Source: Anaerolineales bacterium
GTDB taxonomy: Bacteria > Chloroflexota > Anaerolineae > Anaerolineales > UBA4823
NCBI GenBank assembly: GCA_020060465.1
Contig: JAGVAD010000021.1
Location: 36,845-100,844, forward strand
Reading direction: 5' to 3'
DNA length: 64,000 nucleotides
Both the position numbers and the translations under genes were made by a program. Below are positions 17,897 to 26,485 of the stretch, piece after piece. Every line of letters starts with the position of its first letter. The first letter of the stretch is position 1. Under the pieces are notes generated by a model. The model saw only the letters and a program-made list of their open reading frames with translations, was not told where the DNA came from and made no database searches.

Positions 17897-18112
17897 TCAA
17901 GCGTCTTTAAACCATTGGATCAAACGCAAAATCAACTCGCGGCTGGGCGGCGCGCCTTTGCGCAGTGTCCCGCCTGTCCGGCCAAGATACTCAAGCGGCA
18001 AATCCTTGGCGACCTCGAACGGTTGCCAGTCTTTGGATGGCGACGACTCGCGCAGTTGCACACCATCTACGGCAAAGCTGATATTTTCATAGATTCGCTT
18101 TTTATCAGCCAT
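17897..18112 (-). CDS. small conserved-looking hypothetical protein within the dcw cluster
   Basis: This 71-residue, charged, soluble protein (MADKKRIYENISFAVDG...) has no membrane segment or motif that I recognise. The start overlaps the end of murC by eight bases, and GGAG inside the murC coding end serves as ribosome site. The stop is four bases from murB. Gap-free packing between two essential genes suggests it is real and translationally coupled. A stretch PLEYLGRTGGTLRKGAPPS in the middle is Gly/Pro rich. Function is unknown. Confidence 0.7.
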   Translation of the reverse strand: MADKKRIYENISFAVDGVQLRESSPSKDWQPFEVAKDLPLEYLGRTGGTLRKGAPPSRELILRLIQWFKDA

Positions 18113-19535
18113 TTCTTTCATCTCCTGTTTCCAACGCCTGGCGCAAAGGCAGCGCTTCTTTGAGTTGCCTTGTGATCTGTTCCGCGTCGCCCGCCGAAAG
18201 CACCAGAACCACATCTCCAGCGCGCAAGTTATTCAACAAATACTGGCTCGCTTCGTCCAGGTGAGCAGCGAATTTTACCACACCGGTCTTCTCCCGAGGC
18301 CGCGCCGCAATCGCCTCGGCAATCGCGCGCGCCGAAAAGCCTTCTGCTGGGGGAGACTCGCGGGCTGCGTATACTTCTGTAATCAGCACACAATCCGCCT
18401 GCTCGAAGGCGACCGCAAAATCCTCAAACAACGCGCGAATGCGCGAATAGGTATGTGGCTGCCAAACCGCCCAGATGCGGCGCTGTGGATAGCGCAGCCG
18501 CGCCGCGGCCAGCGTCGCGCGGATTTCTGTTGGGTGATGAGCGTAATCATCCACTAACAGTACGCCGCCAAATTCACCAGCTACATCGAAGCGGCGGCCC
18601 ACGCCGCGAAACTCTCCCAACACCCGTCCCGCCTCGGAAGCCGGAAACCCCAGTCGGTGCAGCACGCTGATCGCCGCCAGGGCATTGAGCACATTATGCT
18701 CTCCAGGAACTTGCAACGAAACACCGCTGGTCAAGAGGGCATCGCCGCAGAAAACATCGAAGATCATCCCGCCCGCCTGATTGGTCATCCTGCCGCGAGC
18801 GGTGTAATCCCAGGTGGATGCTCCCAGCCCATAAGACAATGTCCGCCGGCCGTTGGCCTGCAAATCTCCCAGCAAACGCTGCGCCCCTGGGTCCTCTCCG
18901 CAAGCGACCAGAAAGCCGCCCGATGCCAGACGTTCGGCAAACATCTGAAACGCCTGATAAAAATCCTCCGGCGTGGGATAGCAATCGGGGTGATCGTGTT
19001 CGATGTTCGTCACCACAGCAATACTGGGTTGGATGCCCAAGAACATGCGATCATATTCATCGGCCTCGATCACAAAGAACTGCCCCTGACCAGCGTGCGC
19101 ATTCACGCCCAGGTTGCTCATGACGCCACCCACCACGAAAGACGGATCTGCTCCCAGTGCCAACAACGCCCAGGCGATCATCGCCGTGGTGGTTGTCTTG
19201 CCGTGCGTCCCCGCGACCGCAATGACATCCCGCCCGGCTAACAGCATCTCCAGAAAGTCGGCGCGCTTTAAAACAGGAATACCCGCAGATCGAGCCGCCT
19301 GCACTTCAACGTTATCCTCCGGTACAGCAGAGGAACGCACCACCACATCTGCGCCAGCAACATTTTCGGGGCGATGCTCATTGAAGATCTGCGCGCCGCT
19401 TTGGCGCAAACGCTCTAACACAGGCGACGCCTGACGATCGGAGCCGCTGACCCGTTCGCCGCGCTCCAGCAAGACCGTCGCAATTGCAGACAGCCCGCTC
19501 CCACCAATGCCGATAAAATGCACGTGTTTACTCAT
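18105..19535 (-). CDS. murC: UDP-N-acetylmuramate--L-alanine ligase
   Basis: MurC adds L-Ala to UDP-MurNAc. The 476-residue protein begins HVHFIGIGGSGLSAIA (nucleotide-binding fold), has the P-loop GTHGKTTTTAM near residue 109, EADEYDRMFLGIQP and NIEHDHPDCY, and a C-terminal domain with LVDDYAHHPTEIRATL and WQPHTYSR. The frame is open for another 116 codons upstream, but that stretch overlaps the preceding gene and resembles nothing; ATG 19535 overlaps its stop in TGATG, so the two are coupled. Confidence 0.98.
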   Translation of the reverse strand: MSKHVHFIGIGGSGLSAIATVLLERGERVSGSDRQASPVLERLRQSGAQIFNEHRPENVAGADVVVRSSAVPEDNVEVQAARSAGIPVLKRADFLEMLLAGRDVIAVAGTHGKTTTTAMIAWALLALGADPSFVVGGVMSNLGVNAHAGQGQFFVIEADEYDRMFLGIQPSIAVVTNIEHDHPDCYPTPEDFYQAFQMFAERLASGGFLVACGEDPGAQRLLGDLQANGRRTLSYGLGASTWDYTARGRMTNQAGGMIFDVFCGDALLTSGVSLQVPGEHNVLNALAAISVLHRLGFPASEAGRVLGEFRGVGRRFDVAGEFGGVLLVDDYAHHPTEIRATLAAARLRYPQRRIWAVWQPHTYSRIRALFEDFAVAFEQADCVLITEVYAARESPPAEGFSARAIAEAIAARPREKTGVVKFAAHLDEASQYLLNNLRAGDVVLVLSAGDAEQITRQLKEALPLRQALETGDERNG

Positions 19536-20068
19536 CAGACAAAATAAATAATCACAAGCAAGAAGATAAGCACCAGTGCCACAAACACTTTCAATGGCTG
19601 ATCCAGCCATACCGGTGGCAATAATTCCAGCAATCGGTTGACTGTATCCGCGATTTCCGGCGGCGCAGCCTGGATCTGTTTGATCAACAACGGATATCCA
19701 GCCTGATAGGAAAATGCCCAGGCGGTGCCGATGACAAAATACCCGCTGACCACTCCAATCAGAAACCCCAAGAGGCGTTCGGCAAGCTGGCCGCGCTTCT
19801 CGGTTGCTTTTGCAATGCGCTGCACCTTTGGAGACTGGTAGCCAAAAAAGGTCAACACAGACAGGATGCCGATGCGAATCCAATATTGGGTATTGGCGTT
19901 GTTGCCAAAAAAGCGCCCCAGCCCAAGCAAATCTTCGATCAGTCGAATGGTCGCCAAAGCCAGGATAACGCTTGCGATCACCAGTATCTCTTTCGCCCAG
20001 CCCCGCGACCCACCAATGAAGCCAAACAGGATCAAGAACATAAAGAAAACAGCAGACATCGAGATCAT
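19535..20068 (-). CDS. CvpA-like integral membrane protein
   Basis: This 177-residue protein has about four membrane helices and an early FIGGSRGWAKEILVIASVI, resembling the GxxRGxxxEl segment of CvpA-family proteins. CvpA is linked to colicin V export and envelope function in other bacteria; the role here is unknown. It sits between murG (four bases away) and murC (one-base overlap), which points to a cell-envelope job. Assignment to CvpA is by pattern only. Confidence 0.6.
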   Translation of the reverse strand: MISMSAVFFMFLILFGFIGGSRGWAKEILVIASVILALATIRLIEDLLGLGRFFGNNANTQYWIRIGILSVLTFFGYQSPKVQRIAKATEKRGQLAERLLGFLIGVVSGYFVIGTAWAFSYQAGYPLLIKQIQAAPPEIADTVNRLLELLPPVWLDQPLKVFVALVLIFLLVIIYFV

Positions 20069-20072
20069 CGTC

Positions 20073-21290
20073 TCACATCCTCTGTTGGGTTTGCGAGGCT
20101 GCCAAAGCTTGCAGCAACGCGGCGATTTCGTCGGCGGCTTGAGGCCGCGCCAGCGAGCGCATCGCCTGATGCATCGTTTGCAATCGGGAGCGATCGCTCA
20201 TTAAACCCAAGACCATCGCAGATAGCTTTTCCGTCAATTGATGATCCTCTACCACCAGGGCTGCGCCGCGCTCAGCAAGATAATTGGCGTTCACCCGCTG
20301 ATAGCGCCAGGCGTGTGGATAAGGGACCAGGATCGCTGGCAGACCGAAGGCTGGCAGTTCACCCAGGGTGGATGCACCGGCCCTGCATACCGCCAGGTCG
20401 GCGGCGGCAAACGCCGCGCCCATTTCATCATGCAAATAAGGAAAAGTGTGATAACGCCCCGCCCATTCTGGCGCGCCTCCCACAGCCGCCAATCGTTCGG
20501 GCAGTGTTTGACGCGACTGTTGGACTTCGGGCCAATCCAGCGTACCCGTGATATGCACCACCTGCATTTCAGGCAACCAAGCCGGCAACGCCGCCGCAGC
20601 CGCGCGATTGATCGAACGTGCGCCTTTACTGCCGCCAAAGACCAACAAGACAGGCAGTTCCGGCGCCAACCCCAACATCTGCTGCGCTTGCAGGCGATCC
20701 CACTGCGTCAAATCCGGGCGCACAGGATAACCCGTGACAGTTATTGCTGCTTTTTTGGGGAAGAAGCGGCGCGATTCATCGGCGCTGACGGCAATCTGGC
20801 TGGCCAGACGCGCCAACGACTTCAGCGCCAAACCAGGTTCGATGTCTGGCACATAGAGCAAGGAAGGAAGATTGCGCCCAGCCAACGCCATGGGCGCGGC
20901 CAGATAGCCGCCGGTAAAAAAGAGCGCCTGGGGGCGGAAACTGCGAATGATGGTTCGCGCTTGAAGATAACCGCGCGCCAGGCGCAATACATTGCCCGGC
21001 AGGGCGCGCCACCCAACGCCGTGTACGCCTGCCGCCTCAATCTCAGTATAAGGAACGCCGGCGCGTTTCACCAAATCCGCCTCCATGCCGCCAACGCTGC
21101 CCACCCATAACAACTCCAGGTCTGGTTGGACAACTGCATCGAACTTGGTCTGAGTCTCATGCTTCGCATTGTGGTTATTGCCTGGCGCGGGTACGCGGCT
21201 GCGCAACGCCTGGAGCACCGCCATCGCCGGATATACCCCGCCCCCGGTCCCGCCGGCGCAGATCAATAACCGCATTGAAGTATTTGCCAT
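20073..21290 (-). CDS. murG: UDP-N-acetylglucosamine--undecaprenyl-PP-MurNAc-pentapeptide transferase MurG
   Basis: MurG makes lipid II from lipid I at the inner face of the membrane. The 405-residue protein has the GT-B fold signatures LLICAGGTGGGVYPAMAV, VLLVFGGSKGARSIN and VCRAGASTLGELPAFGLPAILVPYP. The first motif has Gly where nearly all MurG proteins have His (GGTGGH). ATG 21290 follows AAGAGG closely; ATG 21275 is an alternative without a ribosome site. From 21290 the gene overlaps the ftsW 3' end by 116 bases, which is unusually long. Confidence 0.92.
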   Translation of the reverse strand: MANTSMRLLICAGGTGGGVYPAMAVLQALRSRVPAPGNNHNAKHETQTKFDAVVQPDLELLWVGSVGGMEADLVKRAGVPYTEIEAAGVHGVGWRALPGNVLRLARGYLQARTIIRSFRPQALFFTGGYLAAPMALAGRNLPSLLYVPDIEPGLALKSLARLASQIAVSADESRRFFPKKAAITVTGYPVRPDLTQWDRLQAQQMLGLAPELPVLLVFGGSKGARSINRAAAAALPAWLPEMQVVHITGTLDWPEVQQSRQTLPERLAAVGGAPEWAGRYHTFPYLHDEMGAAFAAADLAVCRAGASTLGELPAFGLPAILVPYPHAWRYQRVNANYLAERGAALVVEDHQLTEKLSAMVLGLMSDRSRLQTMHQAMRSLARPQAADEIAALLQALAASQTQQRM

Positions 21291-22557
21291 GATCCTCTTT
21301 CTTCTTCTCGGAAAGCCGAGAAACATTCAAGATAATCCCAATCGAAGCCATGCTCATCACCAGGCTGGAGCCGCCTGCGCTGATAAATGGAAGCGCGTTG
21401 CCAGTGAAGGGTATTAAACTTATCATGGAAGCCATGTTGATGAGCGCCTCAATCACGATCCAAAAAGTCAAACCGCCAGCCAGCAACGCGCCCATTTGAT
21501 CCGGCGCGCGCCGGGCGATAGTTAATCCACGCCACAAGAGGCCAGAATACAGCAAAACCAAAAAGACCACGCCAACAATGCCGGTCTCCTCGCCGATCAC
21601 AGCAAAAATGCTATCCGTGGGCGGCACCGGCAAACCGGTTACTTTGGCTTCTGCTTTGCCGATGCCCACGCCAAACCAACCACCCTTAGCGAAAGCGCCA
21701 TAAGAGCGAAACACATGAGAAGAACTTTGCGTCGGGTCGTTGAACCCCCGCAGATAATCATCCAACCGTGCTTTGCCGGTGGGGGTAAAGTTGACCATTA
21801 AGAATCCGACCACCATGGCAACCAATAAAATGACCGCGATCTGGCGCAGGTCGCCTCCGGCGAGGAAAAACATCAAACCGCCCAGCATCAGAATGGACAA
21901 TGTGGCGCTCAAATCGGGTTCCAGAAAAATCAAGCCGCCTAAGAAGCCCAGGATGATCGCTAACGGCACCAAGCCATAGGTGACCTGACCAAGTTGATCG
22001 CGCTTGCTATAAAGCCATACTGAAAGATAGATGACGACTGCTACTTTGGTCAACTCAGAAGGCTGGACTGATCCGCCAAAGATTGTGCGCTTCGCTCCAT
22101 TCAATAAATTCCCCTGGACCAGGACATACAATAACGCCAGCCCGGTGACAACAATCAACGGCACTGCCCAATCGCGCCATTGGTGATAATCAATGTTGGC
22201 TAAGGTGATCAGAGCAACTAAACCAAGCGCCAACCATAATAACTGGCGCTGGAACATCTCCATTGGATCGTCGTACCACAACAAAGAATAATCATAACTG
22301 GCTGAATAAACCATGATCAAGCCAAACACCAACAAGGTAATGACGGTCAACACCATCAAGACGTCAAAGCGCAATTGAGTGATGCGCCCGCTCGCTCTGG
22401 AATTCGCATTCGGCAGGCGATTTGTTTCAAGCGGTCGCATGGGTTGAGCGCGCAGATTGCCAGTCCCCACATCGCCCACCACCATGCTGGGAAAGCGCCG
22501 CTTGGCGGCCCGGCGCTGAGACCTTACTTTAGTTCTCTCACCCATTGTGCGAAACAT
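21175..22557 (-). CDS. ftsW: peptidoglycan glycosyltransferase FtsW (SEDS family)
   Basis: FtsW is the ten-helix SEDS protein that polymerises septal glycan strands with a class B PBP. Visible features are MVYSASY after the first helix, AKGGWFGVGIGKAEAKVTGLPVPPTDSIFAVIGEE, and NALPFISAGGSSLVMSM near the end. There is a long Arg-rich cytoplasmic N-terminus (about 60 residues). The hydrophilic C-terminal 45 residues run through the start of murG. The start lies 33 bases inside the murD end; ATG 22545 is also possible. Confidence 0.95.
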   Translation of the reverse strand: MFRTMGERTKVRSQRRAAKRRFPSMVVGDVGTGNLRAQPMRPLETNRLPNANSRASGRITQLRFDVLMVLTVITLLVFGLIMVYSASYDYSLLWYDDPMEMFQRQLLWLALGLVALITLANIDYHQWRDWAVPLIVVTGLALLYVLVQGNLLNGAKRTIFGGSVQPSELTKVAVVIYLSVWLYSKRDQLGQVTYGLVPLAIILGFLGGLIFLEPDLSATLSILMLGGLMFFLAGGDLRQIAVILLVAMVVGFLMVNFTPTGKARLDDYLRGFNDPTQSSSHVFRSYGAFAKGGWFGVGIGKAEAKVTGLPVPPTDSIFAVIGEETGIVGVVFLVLLYSGLLWRGLTIARRAPDQMGALLAGGLTFWIVIEALINMASMISLIPFTGNALPFISAGGSSLVMSMASIGIILNVSRLSEKKKEDHGKYFNAVIDLRRRDRGRGISGDGGAPGVAQPRTRARQ

Positions 22558-23993
22558 TGTCCTCGCTCCTCAAAATCTTTAAATTCATCGAAACTGGTTC
22601 CGCCCGGCGAGAGCAAAACCACGTCCCCTGGCTGGACGATCTGCGCCGCGGCTTCCACCGCCTGACGCAGGTTCGCGCAGCGCGTGATAGATCGCAAGCC
22701 TTGCGCGCCCGATTCGACAGCGACCTCGCTTTGCAAGTAGTTCGCAGCGCGTTCAAATGCCTTGACAATGAGAGCCGCCGCCTCGCCGAAAACGATCACA
22801 TGATCCACACGGCGTAACGCCAACAGAGCTAAGTCGTCCCAGGGTAGATTTTTATCCCGTCCGCCGAGCAGCAAGACCAATGGCTCTTCAAAAGAGCGAA
22901 TGGCCGCCATAGTTCGTTCGGGGGCAGTGGCGATGGAGTCGTTATACCAATCTGCGCCACCCCAAGAGCGTACGAACTCCAATCGATGCGGCGCACCGGC
23001 GAAACCGCGTACACCCTGGCGGATGGCGCGCACCGGCAGCCCGGCGCCGGCGGCGATGGCGCTGGCAGCCATCACATTAAACAGATTATGCATCCCGCGC
23101 AGAGCAATATCCTGCACCGCCAAGACATAAATTTCAGTGGCGCCAGGCGCTTCGCGTAAATAAACCGCATCGCCATACAGACTGACGCCGCAATGATCAT
23201 TCGGCAGCTCCGAAAATCCGAACGATAGCAAACGCCCTTTCACCCTCTGAGCCAGCGACCAGGCGCCCAGATCATCGCGACCCAAAACCGCCACGTCCTG
23301 CGCGGTCTGAAATTCCAGGATCCTGGCTTTAGCGGCTGTATAGGCTTCCATTGTGCCATGCCGATCCAGGTGGTTCGGCGTAATATTCAAAACTGCACTC
23401 ACCTGGGGCGACCGGTTCATCAGCTCTAGCTGGAAGCTAGACAGCTCCATCACCGCCAAATCGTCTGGCTGCATTTCCTGCAACACAGAGATCAATGGAG
23501 CGCCGATATTGCCGCCCACCCACACCTTGCGATAGGGGACCACAGCGTTTGTTGAAGCGGCGGCAATTTCCAATGCTGCCTGCGCAATCCTGCCTACCAG
23601 CATCGTAGTGGTAGTTTTGCCAGCCGAACCGGTGATGCCAATCACCTTACAGGGCGCCGCTTCCAGGAAGATTTGTGAGTCGTTCGAAAGCGCAATCCCA
23701 CGTTGCTGCGCTTCGCGTATTAGCGGCAGGTCAAGCGGCACACCGCCCGAAGGACAAAGCACATCCACGCCCTCCAACAGGCTGAGCGGATGTCCTCCAC
23801 AAACCCATTCGAGCTGCCCAGGTTTGACGACGAACTCGGATAAGGCAGCCTGCGCTTCGGCAAATTGCTCTTGCGGCTTCTGATCGTTGATCACCACAAA
23901 AGCGCCCTGTTGCAGCAAATAGCGCGCCAGCGCCAGCCCCTGACGAGCTGCACCAACGATTGCTATTTTTAGACCACTCCAGTCGGTCGCCAT
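22524..23993 (-). CDS. murD: UDP-N-acetylmuramoylalanine--D-glutamate ligase
   Basis: MurD adds D-Glu to UDP-MurNAc-L-Ala. The 489-residue protein has an N-terminal Rossmann-like IAIVGAARQGLALARYL, the P-loop GITGSAGKTTTTML near residue 119, ELSSFQLE, NITPNHLDRH, and the C-terminal APHRLEF and NDSIATAPERTMAAI with LLLGGRDKNL. ATG 23993 follows GAGG by five bases; the open frame before it overlaps mraY and is not coding. Confidence 0.98.
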   Translation of the reverse strand: MATDWSGLKIAIVGAARQGLALARYLLQQGAFVVINDQKPQEQFAEAQAALSEFVVKPGQLEWVCGGHPLSLLEGVDVLCPSGGVPLDLPLIREAQQRGIALSNDSQIFLEAAPCKVIGITGSAGKTTTTMLVGRIAQAALEIAAASTNAVVPYRKVWVGGNIGAPLISVLQEMQPDDLAVMELSSFQLELMNRSPQVSAVLNITPNHLDRHGTMEAYTAAKARILEFQTAQDVAVLGRDDLGAWSLAQRVKGRLLSFGFSELPNDHCGVSLYGDAVYLREAPGATEIYVLAVQDIALRGMHNLFNVMAASAIAAGAGLPVRAIRQGVRGFAGAPHRLEFVRSWGGADWYNDSIATAPERTMAAIRSFEEPLVLLLGGRDKNLPWDDLALLALRRVDHVIVFGEAAALIVKAFERAANYLQSEVAVESGAQGLRSITRCANLRQAVEAAAQIVQPGDVVLLSPGGTSFDEFKDFEERGQCFAQWVRELK

Positions 23994-24030
23994 ACTCTCC
24001 TCAAACCATGCAGCGTCAACCGGCGGCGCG

Positions 24031-25023
24031 TTACACCACCGATAAAGCCACACCAATCATGGCAAACAGCAGGCCGATCAGCCAAAAACGCTGCACAACT
24101 TGCGTCTCGCTCCAACCTGATAGCTCGAAATGATGATGCAGCGGTGCCATCTTGAACAAACGGCGCCCACCGGTCCACTTAAAGTACGCCACCTGCAAGA
24201 CTACGCTCATCTCGACGCTGAACGGAATAATCGCAATTACGGGTAAAAGCGGCCATTGGCCGGTCATTAAAGCCACCACTGCCAGAACAGCGCCAAGCGA
24301 AAGCGAGCCAGTATCACCCATAAACAGAAGCGCCGGGTGCACATTGAACCACAAAAAACCGAAGATGGCGCCCACCACCGTAAAACAGAAACGCGCCAGG
24401 AAGATCTGACCCTGAATCAAGGCAATACCGCCATAAGCGGCGAAAGCAGTTGCAGAGATCAAGCCCGCCAGCCCATCCAAACCATCGGTGAGGTTGACCG
24501 CGTTCGAAGTCGCAACGATCCAGAAGGCGGCGATCGGAACATACCACACGCCCAACCGAATCACGACGGGATAACCAGGAAGAAACATGTCCGGCGACTC
24601 CAACACATAACGCAGCGCCAGGGCTATAAATACCGCCAAAATCACCTGATAGGCAAATTTAGTGCGGGCGCGCAAGCCCTTCGCCTTGCGCTCGCCTCTC
24701 AAACCAGCCCAATCATCCACCGCGCCTAAAGCAGCAAATAACATCATTGCAGCCAGCGGAACCAAAACCGATTGCCCTAATAGAGTGACGCCAAAGAGAG
24801 AACTGGCGTTCAGCAAAATGGTGATAAGAGCCACGGGGATAATCACCATCACGCCGCCCATCGTCGGTGTGCCGATCTTGGTAAAGTGCCGTTCTGGACC
24901 TTCCACACGGATCGCTTTTCCCACTTTGAAGTGGCGTAAAACGCGGATCAAGGGAGGGCCCCAAATCACAGTGAGCATAAAGCTAAAGCCGGCCAGAGCC
25001 ACGGCCATGGAGGATTGCGTCAC
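24031..25023 (-). CDS. mraY: phospho-N-acetylmuramoyl-pentapeptide-transferase
   Basis: MraY transfers phospho-MurNAc-pentapeptide to undecaprenyl phosphate, making lipid I. The 330-residue polytopic protein has GTPTMGGVMV, AVDDWAGLR, NAVNLTDGLDGLAGL (catalytic Asp), FLWFNVHPALLFMGDTGSLSLG, and MAPLHHHFELSGWSETQVVQRFW with the His motif. It starts with GTG, whose GTGA overlaps the murF stop by four bases. Confidence 0.98.
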   Translation of the reverse strand: MTQSSMAVALAGFSFMLTVIWGPPLIRVLRHFKVGKAIRVEGPERHFTKIGTPTMGGVMVIIPVALITILLNASSLFGVTLLGQSVLVPLAAMMLFAALGAVDDWAGLRGERKAKGLRARTKFAYQVILAVFIALALRYVLESPDMFLPGYPVVIRLGVWYVPIAAFWIVATSNAVNLTDGLDGLAGLISATAFAAYGGIALIQGQIFLARFCFTVVGAIFGFLWFNVHPALLFMGDTGSLSLGAVLAVVALMTGQWPLLPVIAIIPFSVEMSVVLQVAYFKWTGGRRLFKMAPLHHHFELSGWSETQVVQRFWLIGLLFAMIGVALSVV

Positions 25024-26441
25024 GAGCGCACCTCTAAAGCCGCTGCGATTCGGTCCATACGCATACCATGCGAGCCTTTTATCAAAACCACATCCGCCTC
25101 TCTCAAGCGGTCTTTTAGCCGGTCTATGACTTGCTGAACCTCTTCATACTCACTGATCGCCTGTGCAGGGAGCCCTGCCTGGCGCGCCGCCGCAGCGATC
25201 ATGTGCGCTCGTTCTCCGACGGTAATCAATTCATCCACCACCTCAGCCGCCCGAACGCCCACCATTTCATGACCTTGCTTTTCATAGCGCCCTAATTCGA
25301 GCATATCTCCTAAAACAGCCACCCGGCGACCCTCGATTTCACCCAGCAGGTTGAGCGCCGCCAGAGTGGATTCGGGTGAGGCGTTATAGGTATCATCCAG
25401 GATCAACGCGCCGCTTTCAGTTCTCACTGCAACCAAACGTAATTGGGCGTGTTGTGAACGCAGTCCATTGACGATCTCCTGCCAGGTGAGCCCTTCCACC
25501 AAACCAACCGCCGTGGCTCGCAGCGCAGCATGAACCGAATGGCGACCGATCAACGGGACGCGCAGGTGCAACACTTCGCGCTGATAGTGCAAACGAAAGC
25601 GAATGCCCTCCAGCCCCAAACCTTCTACGTGATCTGCCCACAGATCAGCCCGCGGGTCCAGTCCATAGAAAAAGACCTGGGCCTGGGTTAATGCCGCCAT
25701 GTTCCGCACCCATGCATCATCATAGTTCAAAATGGCAACGCCCTCTGGTGCAGGGGGCAACGCCTGCACCAATTCGGCTTTACCGCGTGCAATTTCCTCC
25801 TGAGAGCCAGCACGCTCAGCGTGAACCGTACCGACATTGGTGATAACCCCTACCTGCGGCAGAGCCAGGTCGCACAAAAAGGCGATTTCGCCGGGGACAT
25901 AGAAACCCATCTCCAGCACTGCCCGTTCGTGTCCCTCGCTCAAAGAAAGCAGCGTCAGCGGAAGACCGATCTCATTGTTCAAATTGCCCGGATTTTTTAA
26001 AGTGCGATAACGTTGATCCAAAACTTCCGCCGCCAGCTCTTTGGTGGTGGACTTCCCCACGCTGCCGGTGACGCCAATCACGCGCAGAGAGAGCTTACGC
26101 CGCCAAAAACGAGCGATCTTTTGTAGCGCTGCCAGGCTGTCGTTCACCCAAATGCAGAAAGGAACCTCCAACGTGGAGCCTGTATCTGGCAAAACGCCCT
26201 GGCGAACATCCAGCACCCTGAACTGAGCAGATAAGTCGCGCTGCACCAGCGCCAGGTGAGCGCCGCGCTCGAACGCCTGCCCCACAAAATCATGCCCATC
26301 CACTTGCTGCCCTGGTAAAGCGACAAACAAGCAGCCGGGAATGGCCTGGCGGGAGTCGATTACAGCTTCGGTAATCACCTGTTTCGCCCAATCCGGCCGC
26401 ACGTTACACAGCGCTTCGATGACATCTGCAAAAGTCAGCAT
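25020..26441 (-). CDS. murF: UDP-N-acetylmuramoyl-tripeptide--D-alanyl-D-alanine ligase
   Basis: MurF adds D-Ala-D-Ala to the tripeptide precursor. The 473-residue protein has the substrate segment DSRQAIPGCLFVALPGQQVDGHDF, the P-loop GVTGSVGKSTTKEL near residue 123, EMGFYVPGEI, NVGTVHAER, and the C-terminal DDTYNASPESTLAAL. No separate murE was found in the window. It ends with a four-base overlap into mraY and starts 44 bases after the PBP gene. Confidence 0.97.
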   Translation of the reverse strand: MLTFADVIEALCNVRPDWAKQVITEAVIDSRQAIPGCLFVALPGQQVDGHDFVGQAFERGAHLALVQRDLSAQFRVLDVRQGVLPDTGSTLEVPFCIWVNDSLAALQKIARFWRRKLSLRVIGVTGSVGKSTTKELAAEVLDQRYRTLKNPGNLNNEIGLPLTLLSLSEGHERAVLEMGFYVPGEIAFLCDLALPQVGVITNVGTVHAERAGSQEEIARGKAELVQALPPAPEGVAILNYDDAWVRNMAALTQAQVFFYGLDPRADLWADHVEGLGLEGIRFRLHYQREVLHLRVPLIGRHSVHAALRATAVGLVEGLTWQEIVNGLRSQHAQLRLVAVRTESGALILDDTYNASPESTLAALNLLGEIEGRRVAVLGDMLELGRYEKQGHEMVGVRAAEVVDELITVGERAHMIAAAARQAGLPAQAISEYEEVQQVIDRLKDRLREADVVLIKGSHGMRMDRIAAALEVRS

Positions 26442-26485
26442 AGATCATGGCAAGGCGTGTTCGTCATAGGCGACAAATCCTCGGC

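Noticed and set aside
19536..19883. 116-codon N-terminal extension of murC
   Set aside because: It overlaps the CvpA-like gene in another frame, and MurC proteins start at the HVHFIGIGG segment.
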